Positions 1 to 8,581 of a stretch of 64,000 nt of DNA are shown piece after piece. Numbering within the stretch: the first letter of the stretch is position 1; each line of letters starts with the position of its first letter. The translations under genes were made by a program, and so were the position numbers. The notes beneath the pieces are model-generated. The model did not search any database. It worked only from the letters and a program-made list of their open reading frames with translations, and was not told the origin of the DNA. The DNA is from SFDP01 sp051891855 (GTDB lineage Bacteria > Bacillota > Clostridia > Lachnospirales > Lachnospiraceae): positions 1-64,000 of the forward strand of contig JBJFFP010000012.1 of assembly GCA_051891855.1 (NCBI GenBank), given 5' to 3'.

Positions 1-3000
1 TATACTCCTTACTCCACACACTGCTCAGCCATATATTCTCGTAGCCCTCTGCCTCAAAGGTATAGGTGGGAGAGGTAAGGACATAGTTTTTCCCTAAAGC
101 ACTGTTCTTTAGCACTACCGTTACCTGCAGCTCATTCGCCACGTTCATGTCTTCATGGTTGTAGGCCAATGCTGCGGTATAATCCTGGTCTATGAGCAGG
201 GCTTCCGGCAGACCGGTTCCTTCATCTTTTGCCAGTCCATCAAAGTATACATCCAGTGTGCCGTGGGCAATCAGAGTGTTGCCGCTAAGGCTGTTTCCAC
301 TGAGGCTGTTTCCGCTAAGACTGCGGCCCTCTTCGTCACTGACCACCACATAGCTTATGGTCAGAGGACGCTGTTCAATGGTGAAGGGAATGGCATTACT
401 TCTGTTTACCTTATACTTACTGTCTGCTTCTACTCTTGCTCTTACCCAGTAGGTGCCCGCATCCTTGGGCATATCCGTCAGCTTATTCCTGCAGGCTTCA
501 TCGGTATATACTTCCCAGGTAATATCGCCTGTTCTGTCTTGTGGTGCTTTCTCTGTACTAAGGCCTTTCACAAGCTCCTCAAGCACTACCTTCTTTCCGT
601 CATAAACCTTACCTTCTATGGTTCCGGTTGCCTTCGTCTGGAAATCGGAATTACCCAGGATATCCTCCATCAGGATTTGGTCATAGGTAATCTTCACAGG
701 CTTATCGTTATTTTGGCCTTCGCTCTCATAAAGGACAGCCACACTGCCATTCGTACCATCACTGGGAAGTCCAACTATGGCAGACCGTTGGAAGAAGTCA
801 TTAGTATTACTTGTGTTCATTTCCGGGTTCACATCATACTCATCCACCAAGGTCATGGTTTTGGCTGCATCATCACCCACTTCAAAGGTATAGATTTTTC
901 CGTCTTTAAGTCTTCCCCAATACGGAAGGGGACTTCGGGGAGCGGAAACCATAAGCATGGTTTTTCCCTGGTATTCGTAAGTAATGGCCGAATGCAGGAG
1001 ACTATGGGAAATAACCACATCCTTCAATGCTGTCACTGCACTTACATTCCACTCCTGACCATCCCAGGTATAGTCCACATACTCCAGCCAAGCATTACCG
1101 GTTCCCACAAACATCCTTAGGGTATCTTCACTAAGCTTAACCACACTGCTTTCGCCGCTGACTGTATCAGTCGTTGCATGAGGTCCACGATGCCAGGTTT
1201 CTCCTCTATCATCACTGTAAATGAAGGAAGCACGTTTTCCTCCCAATGCATTTCCTTCACTATAGCAGGGGAATATCAGAAGGTTTCCCATTGTAATACC
1301 CTGTCCGCCTGCAGCCGTATAATAGAAGGCTTCGGTATTGTTCTTTACCATAGGGTTAAGAATGGTAAAGTCAGACCAATCTTTACCCCCATTATTAGAG
1401 GTAGTCAGCACCAGATAGCCGGTACACCGCACATGCAGAAAGCTATTAAAGAAGAAGACGTTCTGTTGTACCCATTTCCGGGTTCCACTGTTGCTACCTA
1501 GCTGCTTAGAGTACATAGGCTTCGGAGCAGCATCTACTACCGCTTCATACAGGTTATATTGCTTATCTACATAGAAGTCAGCCACTTCGGCATACTGTTC
1601 GCCACCTAAGTATTCATAAACCGGTGCATAGGTTTTATCGTCAAATACTTGGTCAAAATCTCCTACATAATAGTCATAACCGCTGTTTGTCTGCCGGTTG
1701 GCACTAGCCGCATAATAAAGTACCAGCCTTTGTTTCCCCTTAATCTCCATATATCCGCTGGTCTGTTGTGAACTACGTTCTCCTCCGGGGAAAAGATTGG
1801 CCAGCAAGTAGAGCTTTTCACCATCCGCCGCCAGTATGGGGTCACTGAAGCTGGATGCCTGTGCTGCGTAGGCATCTACACTATCATTAAAGTATAAGGG
1901 CGTTTTGTAGTTCCAAGTCTGTCCATTATCTGGAGACACGCTGACTGCTACATCCGTACCTCCACTTTTATTGTTGCTGTTCCATTTTACTGTAGCTGCC
2001 GCTGCCAGCTTATTATTTCCAGTTCCAAAGGTAGTTAAGGTGGGAGATTCAAAGTACTGGCTTCCTCCCTGATTTCCTACAATTGCATCTGTAAAGGGCT
2101 GATCCTGGGTGGTTCCTGTGGGTGGAATACGATCAGCAATATCCGGTTGTGGTTGGTCCTCTACTTCAGTCTGCTTATAAAGGATTAAATCATTCCATCC
2201 ATTACCGCCACCCTTAGGTCTGGTCGATAGCCAATTCCTGTTATCAGGAGACGTTATCCTAGACACCCAAAGGGTTCCTGTTGCATTTCCAATTTCGTAA
2301 TACCTACCCTGACGATCATAGTTAACCGTCACTTTAGCCGGCGTTGACGAAAGAACTACATAATATTGGTGATTCCTCGCCAAAGATATGTAGCGTTCCT
2401 CACCCTGATAGCTTCCTTTAAGAGCGATTCCATCCTCATAGCTTACCACTTCCCAAAGCAAATTTTCTTCATCCACTGTTGAGTTGTCAAGAAATATCTC
2501 ATTTTTTTGGTCATCTTCAAACCTTACCAACCTCGAAAGCCCTTCAGCAAGACCTAAATCGTGAAATATACTTCCATATGCAGCCAAAACGAGATCCCGA
2601 CTATTGCTATCACCATACGGGTGATGAGTGTAGATAACATACTTTGCCCCCACCTCCAGTTCTTCAGTGGTAGACCGAATATATTTATACTTCTTGGGTT
2701 CCGTATAGATGGGGCGTAAGGTAAGGGCATCCATGGAATTGCGCAGATTCCATTCCAGGGTCTCTACTTCCTCCTGGGTTAAAGCTGCGCTTTCTTTACC
2801 ATCCACAGCCGCTTGTGCTGCACTCCTAGCCATTTTAAAGGAATACCAGCTATTAGAGGTATACTTTACTGCATTTACTTCATCCTCATTTTCCGGATAC
2901 TCATCCTTTGCCTGGTCTAGCATCTCCTCCAGCTCAGTAAAGTCCACCGTTACCGTTACACCATTTTTCTCATAAAGCCAGATGGTGTAGTTAGACATTT

Positions 3001-3862
3001 CTCCATTAGGAGCATAATGAGCCCAGAAATCCGTCTGATGATTTTTAAACTTGTCAGCGGTAAGTGCATCCTGCTGAACATTGAAATACAAGTATCTGGC
3101 TTGATGGCTAAGTCGATAGCCTTCCCCTTTTGTCTGTACCTGTATTTTTACTGCATTATTTTCGAACAGGTACCAATTCATCCCAAGATAATGCCCATCA
3201 GCGGAACGGAAGCTATAGCCATCTCCGACCTCATTTACCGTAAGGTGAAGGTCATTTACCGAAACAGACGTACCATTATTCAGCCAAGTGGCCTCTATAT
3301 TATTGCCGGATATGGTCAGCTGCGCAGTAGCCATCCCCTTTTTATCCGCTTCTGTATATATATCCCCATCTCCGTTGGTTCTCTTCGTTAAGCCCAGATC
3401 GTTTCCATACAGAGCATAAGGAGTTCCGTTACTGTCCCTTGAGACAATCAGATAATACCTTTCCGGATTCAAAGGAGTGTCTCCTGTTATCTGGGTATAA
3501 CCGGGGATTTTATACCCCCCCCCGGTATTTTCTCCTTTGTTTTCAGTCTTAATCGTACTGGCTGTCTCATTCCCCGACAGAGTTGCGTCTGTCTCATTTC
3601 CGGAGAGAGTGTCGTCCGCCTCTTCCTCCTCATCAGCCACCGTCTCTTCCACAGCTTCTTCTGTAACCTCTTCTGCTGCTTCTTCTGTTACAGCTTCTTC
3701 TGTTGTCTCTTCAAGAGGCTCGTTGGTAAGCTCATTTCCGGATATGGTCTGCCCGGTTACTTCTGCTGCATAGACATTACCGCCTATGGAAGGGCTTCCG
3801 GTTCCTGCCAGTATAGCAAGGGCTAAAATCAGAGCCAGTAATCGCTTACATGTTCTTTTCAT
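1..3862 (-). CDS. Secreted multidomain exo-sialidase (GH33-like), C-terminus outside window
   Basis: Probable cell-surface or secreted sialidase that releases terminal sialic acid from host glycans. The frame stays open for at least 1287 codons from the ATG at 3862, which has an AAAGGAG ribosome site. Residues 1-33 are a signal peptide ending near NVYAA. A Glu/Thr-rich linker follows with ISGN/LSGN motifs (about 41, 86, 95), then beta-rich modules and a FIVAR-like helical module (about 322-372, YTSNSWYSF). The catalytic propeller begins near an RIP motif (about 576, DRIPP) and has three Asp boxes: SPDNGQTW (about 641), SNNGGKDW (about 820) and SDDRGETW (about 882). The tail has YDG/Ig-like modules and a triple LSGN repeat (about 1178-1192). 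Asp boxes and RIP identify the sialidase fold; substrate and linkage specificity are not readable. A run of nine G codes for Gly114-116. Confidence 0.82.
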   Translation of the reverse strand, partial: MKRTCKRLLALILALAILAGTGSPSIGGNVYAAEVTGQTISGNELTNEPLEETTEEAVTEEAAEEVTEEAVEETVADEEEEADDTLSGNETDATLSGNETASTIKTENKGENTGGGYKIPGYTQITGDTPLNPERYYLIVSRDSNGTPYALYGNDLGLTKRTNGDGDIYTEADKKGMATAQLTISGNNIEATWLNNGTSVSVNDLHLTVNEVGDGYSFRSADGHYLGMNWYLFENNAVKIQVQTKGEGYRLSHQARYLYFNVQQDALTADKFKNHQTDFWAHYAPNGEMSNYTIWLYEKNGVTVTVDFTELEEMLDQAKDEYPENEDEVNAVKYTSNSWYSFKMARSAAQAAVDGKESAALTQEEVETLEWNLRNSMDALTLRPIYTEPKKYKYIRSTTEELEVGAKYVIYTHHPYGDSNSRDLVLAAYGSIFHDLGLAEGLSRLVRFEDDQKNEIFLDNSTVDEENLLWEVVSYEDGIALKGSYQGEERYISLARNHQYYVVLSSTPAKVTVNYDRQGRYYEIGNATGTLWVSRITSPDNRNWLSTRPKGGGNGWNDLILYKQTEVEDQPQPDIADRIPPTGTTQDQPFTDAIVGNQGGSQYFESPTLTTFGTGNNKLAAAATVKWNSNNKSGGTDVAVSVSPDNGQTWNYKTPLYFNDSVDAYAAQASSFSDPILAADGEKLYLLANLFPGGERSSQQTSGYMEIKGKQRLVLYYAASANRQTNSGYDYYVGDFDQVFDDKTYAPVYEYLGGEQYAEVADFYVDKQYNLYEAVVDAAPKPMYSKQLGSNSGTRKWVQQNVFFFNSFLHVRCTGYLVLTTSNNGGKDWSDFTILNPMVKNNTEAFYYTAAGGQGITMGNLLIFPCYSEGNALGGKRASFIYSDDRGETWHRGPHATTDTVSGESSVVKLSEDTLRMFVGTGNAWLEYVDYTWDGQEWNVSAVTALKDVVISHSLLHSAITYEYQGKTMLMVSAPRSPLPYWGRLKDGKIYTFEVGDDAAKTMTLVDEYDVNPEMNTSNTNDFFQRSAIVGLPSDGTNGSVAVLYESEGQNNDKPVKITYDQILMEDILGNSDFQTKATGTIEGKVYDGKKVVLEELVKGLSTEKAPQDRTGDITWEVYTDEACRNKLTDMPKDAGTYWVRARVEADSKYKVNRSNAIPFTIEQRPLTISYVVVSDEEGRSLSGNSLSGNSLSGNTLIAHGTLDVYFDGLAKDEGTGLPEALLIDQDYTAALAYNHEDMNVANELQVTVVLKNSALGKNYVLTSPTYTFEAEGYENIWLSSVWSKEY

Positions 3863-3904
3863 TGTGCTTCTTTCTCCTTTCTTTTTGGTAAAAATCTACA
3901 TAAA

Positions 3905-3919
3905 GCGTTTTTAAAACGC
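3905..3919. promoter_or_regulatory. Perfect palindrome upstream of the sialidase gene
   Basis: GCGTTTT-T-AAAACGC has perfect 7-bp arms about 43 bp upstream of the sialidase start codon. It could be an operator for a sugar-responsive repressor or a small hairpin in the 5' UTR. No regulator is encoded next to it. The rest of the 305-bp gap 3863-4167 holds the ribosome site, a TTGACA-like box near 3980 and the terminator listed separately. Confidence 0.35.
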
Positions 3920-4047
3920 AATGCACCTTAGGTACCTTGGAGTGATTTTAACAGAATTTCTCTGCTTTGACCGGAATATGTCAAAAAAAGACGTCTGGAT
4001 GTAAAAAATAGGAGCTTCCCAGGTTTTCACAAAAAGAAAAAGAAGAG

Positions 4048-4079
4048 AAAAAAAATGGCCGACTACAGCCATTTTTTTC
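4048..4079 (-). terminator. Rho-independent terminator after rsfS
   Basis: ATGGC and GCCAT arms extend into A/T runs on both sides, giving a hairpin followed by a T tract on the minus strand. It lies about 90 bp past the rsfS stop and should end the long housekeeping operon before the sialidase gene. The A/T symmetry would also allow use from the other direction. Confidence 0.7.
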
Positions 4080-4167
4080 TCTTCATTACACAGTAGAACA
4101 ATTTTCTAATATCCATTCAATCTATTTTTTCTTTCGTAAATTTGACCACATCCGGATAATAATCTGA

Positions 4168-4527
4168 TTAGGGATTCCCAGAAGAATTACCTTCCACTAT
4201 TTTTCCGTCACGCCAGATTCTCTCCAAATCATAGAATCCCCGGCTTTCCCGATCAAAAATATGGACAATTACATCATAGTAATCCATTAAAATCCAGTTC
4301 GCTCCGTCATAGCCTTCAATTTGCTTCAGCGGATAGTGATTAATATGCATCTTCTCTTCTACTGCATCTGCCATAGCCTGAATCTGACTGCGGTTAGAGC
4401 CGCTGGCCAAAATAAAGTAGTCAGCGATAGGAGAAATCTCACTGATATCAATAATTTTGATCTCTTCTCCTTTTTTATCCTCTAAAGCGTCAACAATAGT
4501 TTTTGTCATATCCAGTATAATACTCAT
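4168..4527 (-). CDS. rsfS: Ribosome silencing factor RsfS
   Basis: RsfS (Iojap/YbeB family, 119 aa) binds ribosomal protein L14 on the large subunit and blocks joining with the small subunit when translation must be reduced. Family features seen are the IDISEISPIADYFILASG segment in the N-terminal half and the conserved GYDGANWILMDYYDVIVHIF core. The length is normal. The ATG overlaps the stop of the upstream yqeK-like gene (ATGA), which implies translational coupling. It is the last gene of the operon, followed by a terminator. Confidence 0.95.
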   Translation of the reverse strand: MSIILDMTKTIVDALEDKKGEEIKIIDISEISPIADYFILASGSNRSQIQAMADAVEEKMHINHYPLKQIEGYDGANWILMDYYDVIVHIFDRESRGFYDLERIWRDGKIVEGNSSGNP

Positions 4528-5102
4528 TCATTTAATCCTTTATAAAAATCATAGGTTTTTTGGGTCATAGGGTCAATTATTCTGCCGGAATGCTCAAGAT
4601 GGTCCAGTGTATCCTCCAGGATCTGTATAAGTGCTGCATCCAGATTACAAAAGGCCAGCCTGCGTATTTGGGTTAAATTAGCCGCATGATTTCTGCCGGG
4701 CTCAATATAGTCTGCGATATAGACGATTTTTTCCATAAGGGTCATATCCGGCTTTCCGGTAGTATGGTAAAGAACAGCATTAAGAATTTCCCCCTCCTCC
4801 ACATTGTATTTGTTTTCAGCCAGATAGGCACCGACTTTAGCGTGGAGCAGATAAGGGTTCTTCCTCTCAGCTTCATTGATTTCTATCCCGTGCTTTTCAC
4901 AGATATGAATTTTTTTATCATTCTCCATACATTTTGCACAATCATGCAAAAGGCCTGCCAAATAGGCTTTGTTCTGATCGGCTCCATGACACATGGCTAA
5001 GGCTGCCGCGGTATAGGCAACCCCCAGGGTATGCTCATACCGCTTTTCATCCAAAGCCTTTATCAGATGCTTTTTTATTTTGTGTAAATCCATATCCTTC
5101 AT
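4524..5102 (-). CDS. yqeK: YqeK-family HD-domain hydrolase
   Basis: 192-aa HD-domain protein of the YqeK family. Characterised members are symmetrical diadenosine tetraphosphate (Ap4A) hydrolases. Metal-binding motifs are visible: an early His (YEHTLGVA), the LLHDCAK HD pair, HAKVGA, and a later Asp (YIADYIEPGR). It lies between nadD and rsfS as in many Firmicutes. It overlaps rsfS by 4 nt and is 24 nt from nadD, so it is cotranscribed. Substrate is inferred from the family. Confidence 0.92.
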   Translation of the reverse strand: MKDMDLHKIKKHLIKALDEKRYEHTLGVAYTAAALAMCHGADQNKAYLAGLLHDCAKCMENDKKIHICEKHGIEINEAERKNPYLLHAKVGAYLAENKYNVEEGEILNAVLYHTTGKPDMTLMEKIVYIADYIEPGRNHAANLTQIRRLAFCNLDAALIQILEDTLDHLEHSGRIIDPMTQKTYDFYKGLNE

Positions 5103-5126
5103 TCTTTACAGCCCCAATATGATCAA

Positions 5127-5741
5127 TCAGTCGAGATAAAGGCGATTCTTACGAATTACCTGTTCTGTTTTATAGCGCACCATATAGCGGATGCTTTTTC
5201 CGTTTTTTACCCGCTCACGAATCTGTGTAGAGGAAATATCCACGCTGCGGCAGGAAAGCTTGACAATCTTCGTCTGATATTTTTCCTCCAAAACCTTAAT
5301 CTGTTCTTCCAGTCCTTCCGGTGTAAAGCCTCCGCGAATAGCTGCCGCTACGGTTACTTCACTGAAAATTTTTTCCGGACACTTCCATTCTTCCATATCG
5401 AAAAGGCTATCTGCACCTACAAGAAAAAAATACTCTGTATCCGGATTCTCTTTCTTAAGTGCGGCAATGGTTTCATGGGAATAGGAGTTACCACCCCGAT
5501 CAACCTCAATAGTAGACATGGCAAAATGAGGATTATCATCGATTGCTTCACCCACAAGGGAAATACGCACCTTAGGATCAAGGATTTCTTTGGTATCCTT
5601 CATATAAGGGGTTCCGCTGGGGATAAATAAAACCTCGTCCAGATTAAGCTCCTCATAAGCATTTTCTGCCACGATTAAGTGGCCTAAATGAATAGGGTTA
5701 AAGGTTCCGCCCATAATTCCGACACGTTTTTTTGCATTCAT
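5127..5741 (-). CDS. nadD: Nicotinate-nucleotide adenylyltransferase
   Basis: NadD (204 aa) joins nicotinate mononucleotide to ATP to make deamido-NAD in NAD biosynthesis. The nucleotidyltransferase signature GGTFNPIHLGH lies at residues 11-21, and the C-terminal ISSTQIRERV segment, which contacts the ATP phosphates, is present. Length and position (yhbY upstream, yqeK downstream) are typical for Firmicutes. No unusual feature is seen. Confidence 0.95.
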   Translation of the reverse strand: MNAKKRVGIMGGTFNPIHLGHLIVAENAYEELNLDEVLFIPSGTPYMKDTKEILDPKVRISLVGEAIDDNPHFAMSTIEVDRGGNSYSHETIAALKKENPDTEYFFLVGADSLFDMEEWKCPEKIFSEVTVAAAIRGGFTPEGLEEQIKVLEEKYQTKIVKLSCRSVDISSTQIRERVKNGKSIRYMVRYKTEQVIRKNRLYLD

Positions 5742-5793
5742 CGCTATTCACCTCTTTTTTTATATTCCAAAACCCACCGTATCCGGTTAAAGG

Positions 5794-6084
5794 TTATTTG
5801 GACAAAATAATCTTCGGATTCTTTTTATCCGGCTTATATAAAACGATTTTTCTGCCGATTACCTGTACTACCTGGGAATGGGTTCTTTCGGCAAGCATTT
5901 GGGCAAGCATGCCGGGATCATCCAGGCAGTTCTTTAATACGGCCATTTTTAACAGTTCCCGATTATTAAAGGCCTCTTCTACAGCTATGGTCATTTCCGG
6001 AGTAACACCGGATTTACCGATTTGAAAAAGTGGGTCCAGGTTACTGGCAAGCCCTTTTAGATAAGCTCTTTGTTTACTGGTCAT
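5794..6084 (-). CDS. yhbY: YhbY-family RNA-binding (CRM domain) protein
   Basis: Small CRM-domain protein (96 aa from the chosen start) of the YhbY family, associated with assembly of the large ribosomal subunit. It begins MTSKQRAYLKGLA, the usual family N-terminus, and contains the QIGKSGVT loop typical of the CRM fold. An upstream ATG at 6144 in the same frame would add 20 atypical residues and overlap obgE. The AGAGG ribosome site a few bases before 6084 favours the shorter form. Confidence 0.9.
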   Translation of the reverse strand: MTSKQRAYLKGLASNLDPLFQIGKSGVTPEMTIAVEEAFNNRELLKMAVLKNCLDDPGMLAQMLAERTHSQVVQVIGRKIVLYKPDKKNPKIILSK

Positions 6085-6127
6085 AGTTCCTCTCATTCTG
6101 CTGGCTAAACAGCAATTCTTTCCGCTT

Positions 6128-7414
6128 TTATTTGTAATAGTCAAAAGAAAGTCCGTACATTCTTACGGTATCCCCTTCCTCAATGCCAGCCTCCTCCAGC
6201 TGCTCCAAAATACCGTTATCCTTAAGGAATTTCTGGAAAAAGGCAAAGCCCTTTTCACTTTCCAGATTGGTATATCCCAGCATCTTTTCAATTCTGGGCC
6301 CCTCCACCACATACTCATCCTTTTGGGCATCATATTCTACAGTAAAAGGCTCATTATTCAGGAAATCAAACTCAGGAAAATATTCCTGTTCAAAAACAAT
6401 TACTTCATCTCCCAGGTCATCCAGAAGCTCTCTCACATAGTACAAAAGCTCCTTCACCCCTTCACCGCTTACGGCCGAAATGGGAAATACCTTTATTCCC
6501 TTTGGTTCAAATTCCTTCCGTATGGCATCCACGGAACTGTTTTCCTGATCGTAGATACAGTCAATCTTATTGGCAGCTATTATCTGTGGACGGGAGGCAA
6601 TATCTGCATTATAAGCCTCCAGCTCCCGGTTAATAGCGTAAATATCGGCAATCGGGTCTCTTCCTTCCACTCCGGCAGCATCCACAATGTGAATCATCAC
6701 CTTGGTTCGCTCAATATGACGAAGAAATTCATGCCCCAGGCCAACTCCCTTAGAAGCTCCTTCAATCAGTCCGGGGATATCTGCAATGACAAAGCCTCTT
6801 CCCCCATCCATATCCACCACTCCCAGATTGGGATTCAAGGTTGTAAAATGGTAATTGGCAATCTTGGGTCTGGCGTTGGTGACACGGGATAAAAAGGTGG
6901 ATTTTCCTACGTTTGGAAAGCCCACAAGTCCCACATCGGCAATTACCTTTAATTCCAGAAGCAGCTCTAATTCCTTAGCCGGCTGTCCCGGCTGTGCATA
7001 TTTGGGGGCCTGCATGGTGCTGGTAGCATAATGCTGGTTTCCGTTGCCTCCCTTTCCTCCGGTAAGCAGGGTAACACGGCTGTTGTCTCCTGACATATCC
7101 GTAATCACCTTACCGGACTGTGCTTCCTTTACCACGGTTCCTTCAGGAACTTTAAGTATAATATCCTCCCCGTTTTTACCCCGGCAGTTTTTCTTACTGC
7201 CGTTTTCGCCATGCTGGGCATAATAATGGTGATGGTGGCGGTATTTGGTCAGTGTATTCAGTCCCTTATCCACTTCTAAAATAACGCTGCCGCCGTCTCC
7301 GCCGTCTCCACCATCCGGCCCCCCGTTAGGAACATATTTTTCCCGGCGAAAGGAAACATGACCGTCTCCGCCTTTACCACTTCTTACAAAAATCTTAGCT
7401 CTGTCTGCAAACAT
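6128..7414 (-). CDS. obgE: GTPase Obg/CgtA
   Basis: Obg GTPase (428 aa), essential in most bacteria, linked to 50S assembly and the stringent response; in spore formers also to Spo0A activation. The glycine-rich Obg fold covers residues 1-158 (GGPDGGDGGDGG). The G domain follows, with G1 GFPNVGKST (165-173), G3 DIPGLIEG, G4 ANKID and G5 SAVSGEG. The OCT domain occupies the C-terminus. An HHHH run in the Obg fold is a small oddity. A hairpin with a short T run lies between rpmA and this gene, so its level may be set by attenuation. Confidence 0.97.
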   Translation of the reverse strand: MFADRAKIFVRSGKGGDGHVSFRREKYVPNGGPDGGDGGDGGSVILEVDKGLNTLTKYRHHHHYYAQHGENGSKKNCRGKNGEDIILKVPEGTVVKEAQSGKVITDMSGDNSRVTLLTGGKGGNGNQHYATSTMQAPKYAQPGQPAKELELLLELKVIADVGLVGFPNVGKSTFLSRVTNARPKIANYHFTTLNPNLGVVDMDGGRGFVIADIPGLIEGASKGVGLGHEFLRHIERTKVMIHIVDAAGVEGRDPIADIYAINRELEAYNADIASRPQIIAANKIDCIYDQENSSVDAIRKEFEPKGIKVFPISAVSGEGVKELLYYVRELLDDLGDEVIVFEQEYFPEFDFLNNEPFTVEYDAQKDEYVVEGPRIEKMLGYTNLESEKGFAFFQKFLKDNGILEQLEEAGIEEGDTVRMYGLSFDYYK

Positions 7415-7435
7415 GGGTTACTCCTAAACATGATG

Positions 7436-7466
7436 AAAAGGCTCCAAACAGCTGTTGTTTGGAGCC
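7436..7466 (-). terminator. Hairpin with short T run between rpmA and obgE
   Basis: A perfect 11-bp stem (GGCTCCAAACA with TGTTTGGAGCC) and 5-nt loop is followed on the minus strand by TTTTC. It sits just past the rpmA stop and before obgE. The strong stem and weak T run suggest partial termination, lowering obgE relative to the ribosomal protein genes, rather than the end of the operon. Confidence 0.6.
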
Positions 7467-7478
7467 AATCATAGGTAC

Positions 7479-7763
7479 TTATTTCTCTACAGGATAAACA
7501 GAAGCCTGTTTCTTATCTCTGCCTTTTCTCTCGAATCTCAGTACACCATCAACTAAAGCAAATAATGTATCATCTCCGCCGCGACCAACGTTTACACCGG
7601 GATGAATCTTGGTTCCACGCTGTCTGTATAAAATATTACCTGCTTTAACAAACTGTCCGTCAGCTCTTTTTGCCCCTAATCTTTTGGATTCGGAATCTCT
7701 GCCGTTCTTAGTAGAACCTACACCCTTTTTATGAGCAAAAAATTGAAGATTCATATTCATCAT
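7479..7763 (-). CDS. rpmA: 50S ribosomal protein L27 (with cleavable N-terminus)
   Basis: L27 (94 aa) lies near the peptidyl transferase centre. The N-terminus MMNMNLQFFAHKKG carries the Firmicutes extension. In studied species the protease Prp cuts after the FF pair to expose the AHKKG end that reaches the active centre. The prp gene is immediately upstream (4-nt gap), matching this. The body (GSTKNGRDSESKRLG and following residues) is standard. Confidence 0.97.
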   Translation of the reverse strand: MMNMNLQFFAHKKGVGSTKNGRDSESKRLGAKRADGQFVKAGNILYRQRGTKIHPGVNVGRGGDDTLFALVDGVLRFERKGRDKKQASVYPVEK

Positions 7764-7767
7764 GGTT

Positions 7768-8097
7768 TTACACCTCCTCGAATGTTAAGTCCAAGTACGT
7801 CTTACCGTACTGATTCATAATTCCCGTCAGGCCCAGGAGCAGGGAATCCATCAACAGCTGCATTCTCTCATTCTCATCTGCACACCAGCGAAGATCCATC
7901 AGTCCCTCTTCCTCATTTACTGATACTGCGGTGGTAATTCCCGCCAGCTTTTCCAAAGAATTGTTGGTGTTAATCACTAAAGCAGAAACAGCTGCACAGA
8001 CGATGTCTTCACCGGAGTCAGCGTATCCGGCGTGACCGATGCAGGTAATGCCGCGATATTTCCCTTCCTTTGTCCTGTATACTGAAATATGTGTCAT
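7768..8097 (-). CDS. prp: Ribosomal-processing cysteine protease Prp
   Basis: Prp (YsxB family, 109 aa) removes the N-terminal extension of ribosomal protein L27. The catalytic dyad is visible as His in CIGHAGYA (about residue 22) and Cys in DIVCAAVS (about 34). It lies between rplU and rpmA, the standard place, 12 nt after rplU and 4 nt before rpmA, so enzyme and substrate are made from one transcript. Confidence 0.95.
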   Translation of the reverse strand: MTHISVYRTKEGKYRGITCIGHAGYADSGEDIVCAAVSALVINTNNSLEKLAGITTAVSVNEEEGLMDLRWCADENERMQLLMDSLLLGLTGIMNQYGKTYLDLTFEEV

Positions 8098-8109
8098 ACT
8101 ATAACCTGA

Positions 8110-8415
8110 TTAAGCATTAATCTTATCGATTTTCACCTGAGTGTATGCTTGTCTATGACCATTTTTCTTATGGTAACCGGTTTTTCTCTTGTACTTGTAA
8201 ACGATAACTTTACGGGCTCTTCCCTGATCCAATACGGTTGCGGAAACAGTTGCATTAGCCACTGCATCACCAACCTTAAGTCCGTTATCGCTTACTGCGA
8301 TTACCTGGTCAAAGGTTACAGTATTACCGGTCTCGACATCCAGCTTCTCAACCTTGATTACATCGCCTTCCGAAACCTTATACTGTTTTCCACCTGTTGC
8401 AATGATTGCGTACAT
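8110..8415 (-). CDS. rplU: 50S ribosomal protein L21
   Basis: L21 (101 aa) binds 23S rRNA in the large subunit. The start MYAIIATGGKQYKVSEGD and the C-terminal KRKTGYHKKNGHRQ are family hallmarks. It is preceded by a strong ribosome site (GGAGGTG) and by a structured leader with a consensus promoter, so it heads the ribosomal part of the operon. Confidence 0.97.
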   Translation of the reverse strand: MYAIIATGGKQYKVSEGDVIKVEKLDVETGNTVTFDQVIAVSDNGLKVGDAVANATVSATVLDQGRARKVIVYKYKRKTGYHKKNGHRQAYTQVKIDKINA

Positions 8416-8509
8416 AAGGCACCTCCTACTTACAAACCCCTCGGTTTGCTTTACTCGCCAGCTTCGGTGCTGTCACAGGACAGACTTACTACCCCACTGT
8501 GCGGCATAC
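8416..8509 (-). ncRNA. Structured rplU leader (candidate L21 leader)
   Basis: The roughly 95-nt leader between the promoter and rplU folds into three small hairpins on the minus strand: CTGTC/GACAG, CAGC/GCTG and CAAACC/GGTTTG, the last just before the Shine-Dalgarno. Firmicutes rplU genes often carry an autoregulatory L21 leader at this place. I recognise position and general form but cannot run a covariance search, so the family assignment is tentative. Confidence 0.5.
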
Positions 8510-8515
8510 TGGTAT

Positions 8516-8544
8516 ATATTAGCATGTCGTATATTTGCTGTCAA
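8516..8544 (-). promoter_or_regulatory. Consensus sigma-A promoter of rplU
   Basis: TTGACA (8539-8544) and TAATAT (8516-8521), separated by exactly 17 bp, read on the minus strand. Transcription should begin near 8508, giving the rplU leader described above. Confidence 0.85.
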
Positions 8545-8581
8545 GTATTTATTCTTTAAAAATCTGCACTAAAAATCTGCA

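Noticed and set aside
155..1120. Long plus-strand open frame opposite the sialidase gene
   Set aside because: It has no ribosome site and a composition typical of an antisense frame, while the minus strand encodes recognisable Asp boxes and Ig-like modules.
6323..6892. 189-codon plus-strand frame opposite obgE
   Set aside because: It lies wholly within the clear obgE gene and has no family features or ribosome site.
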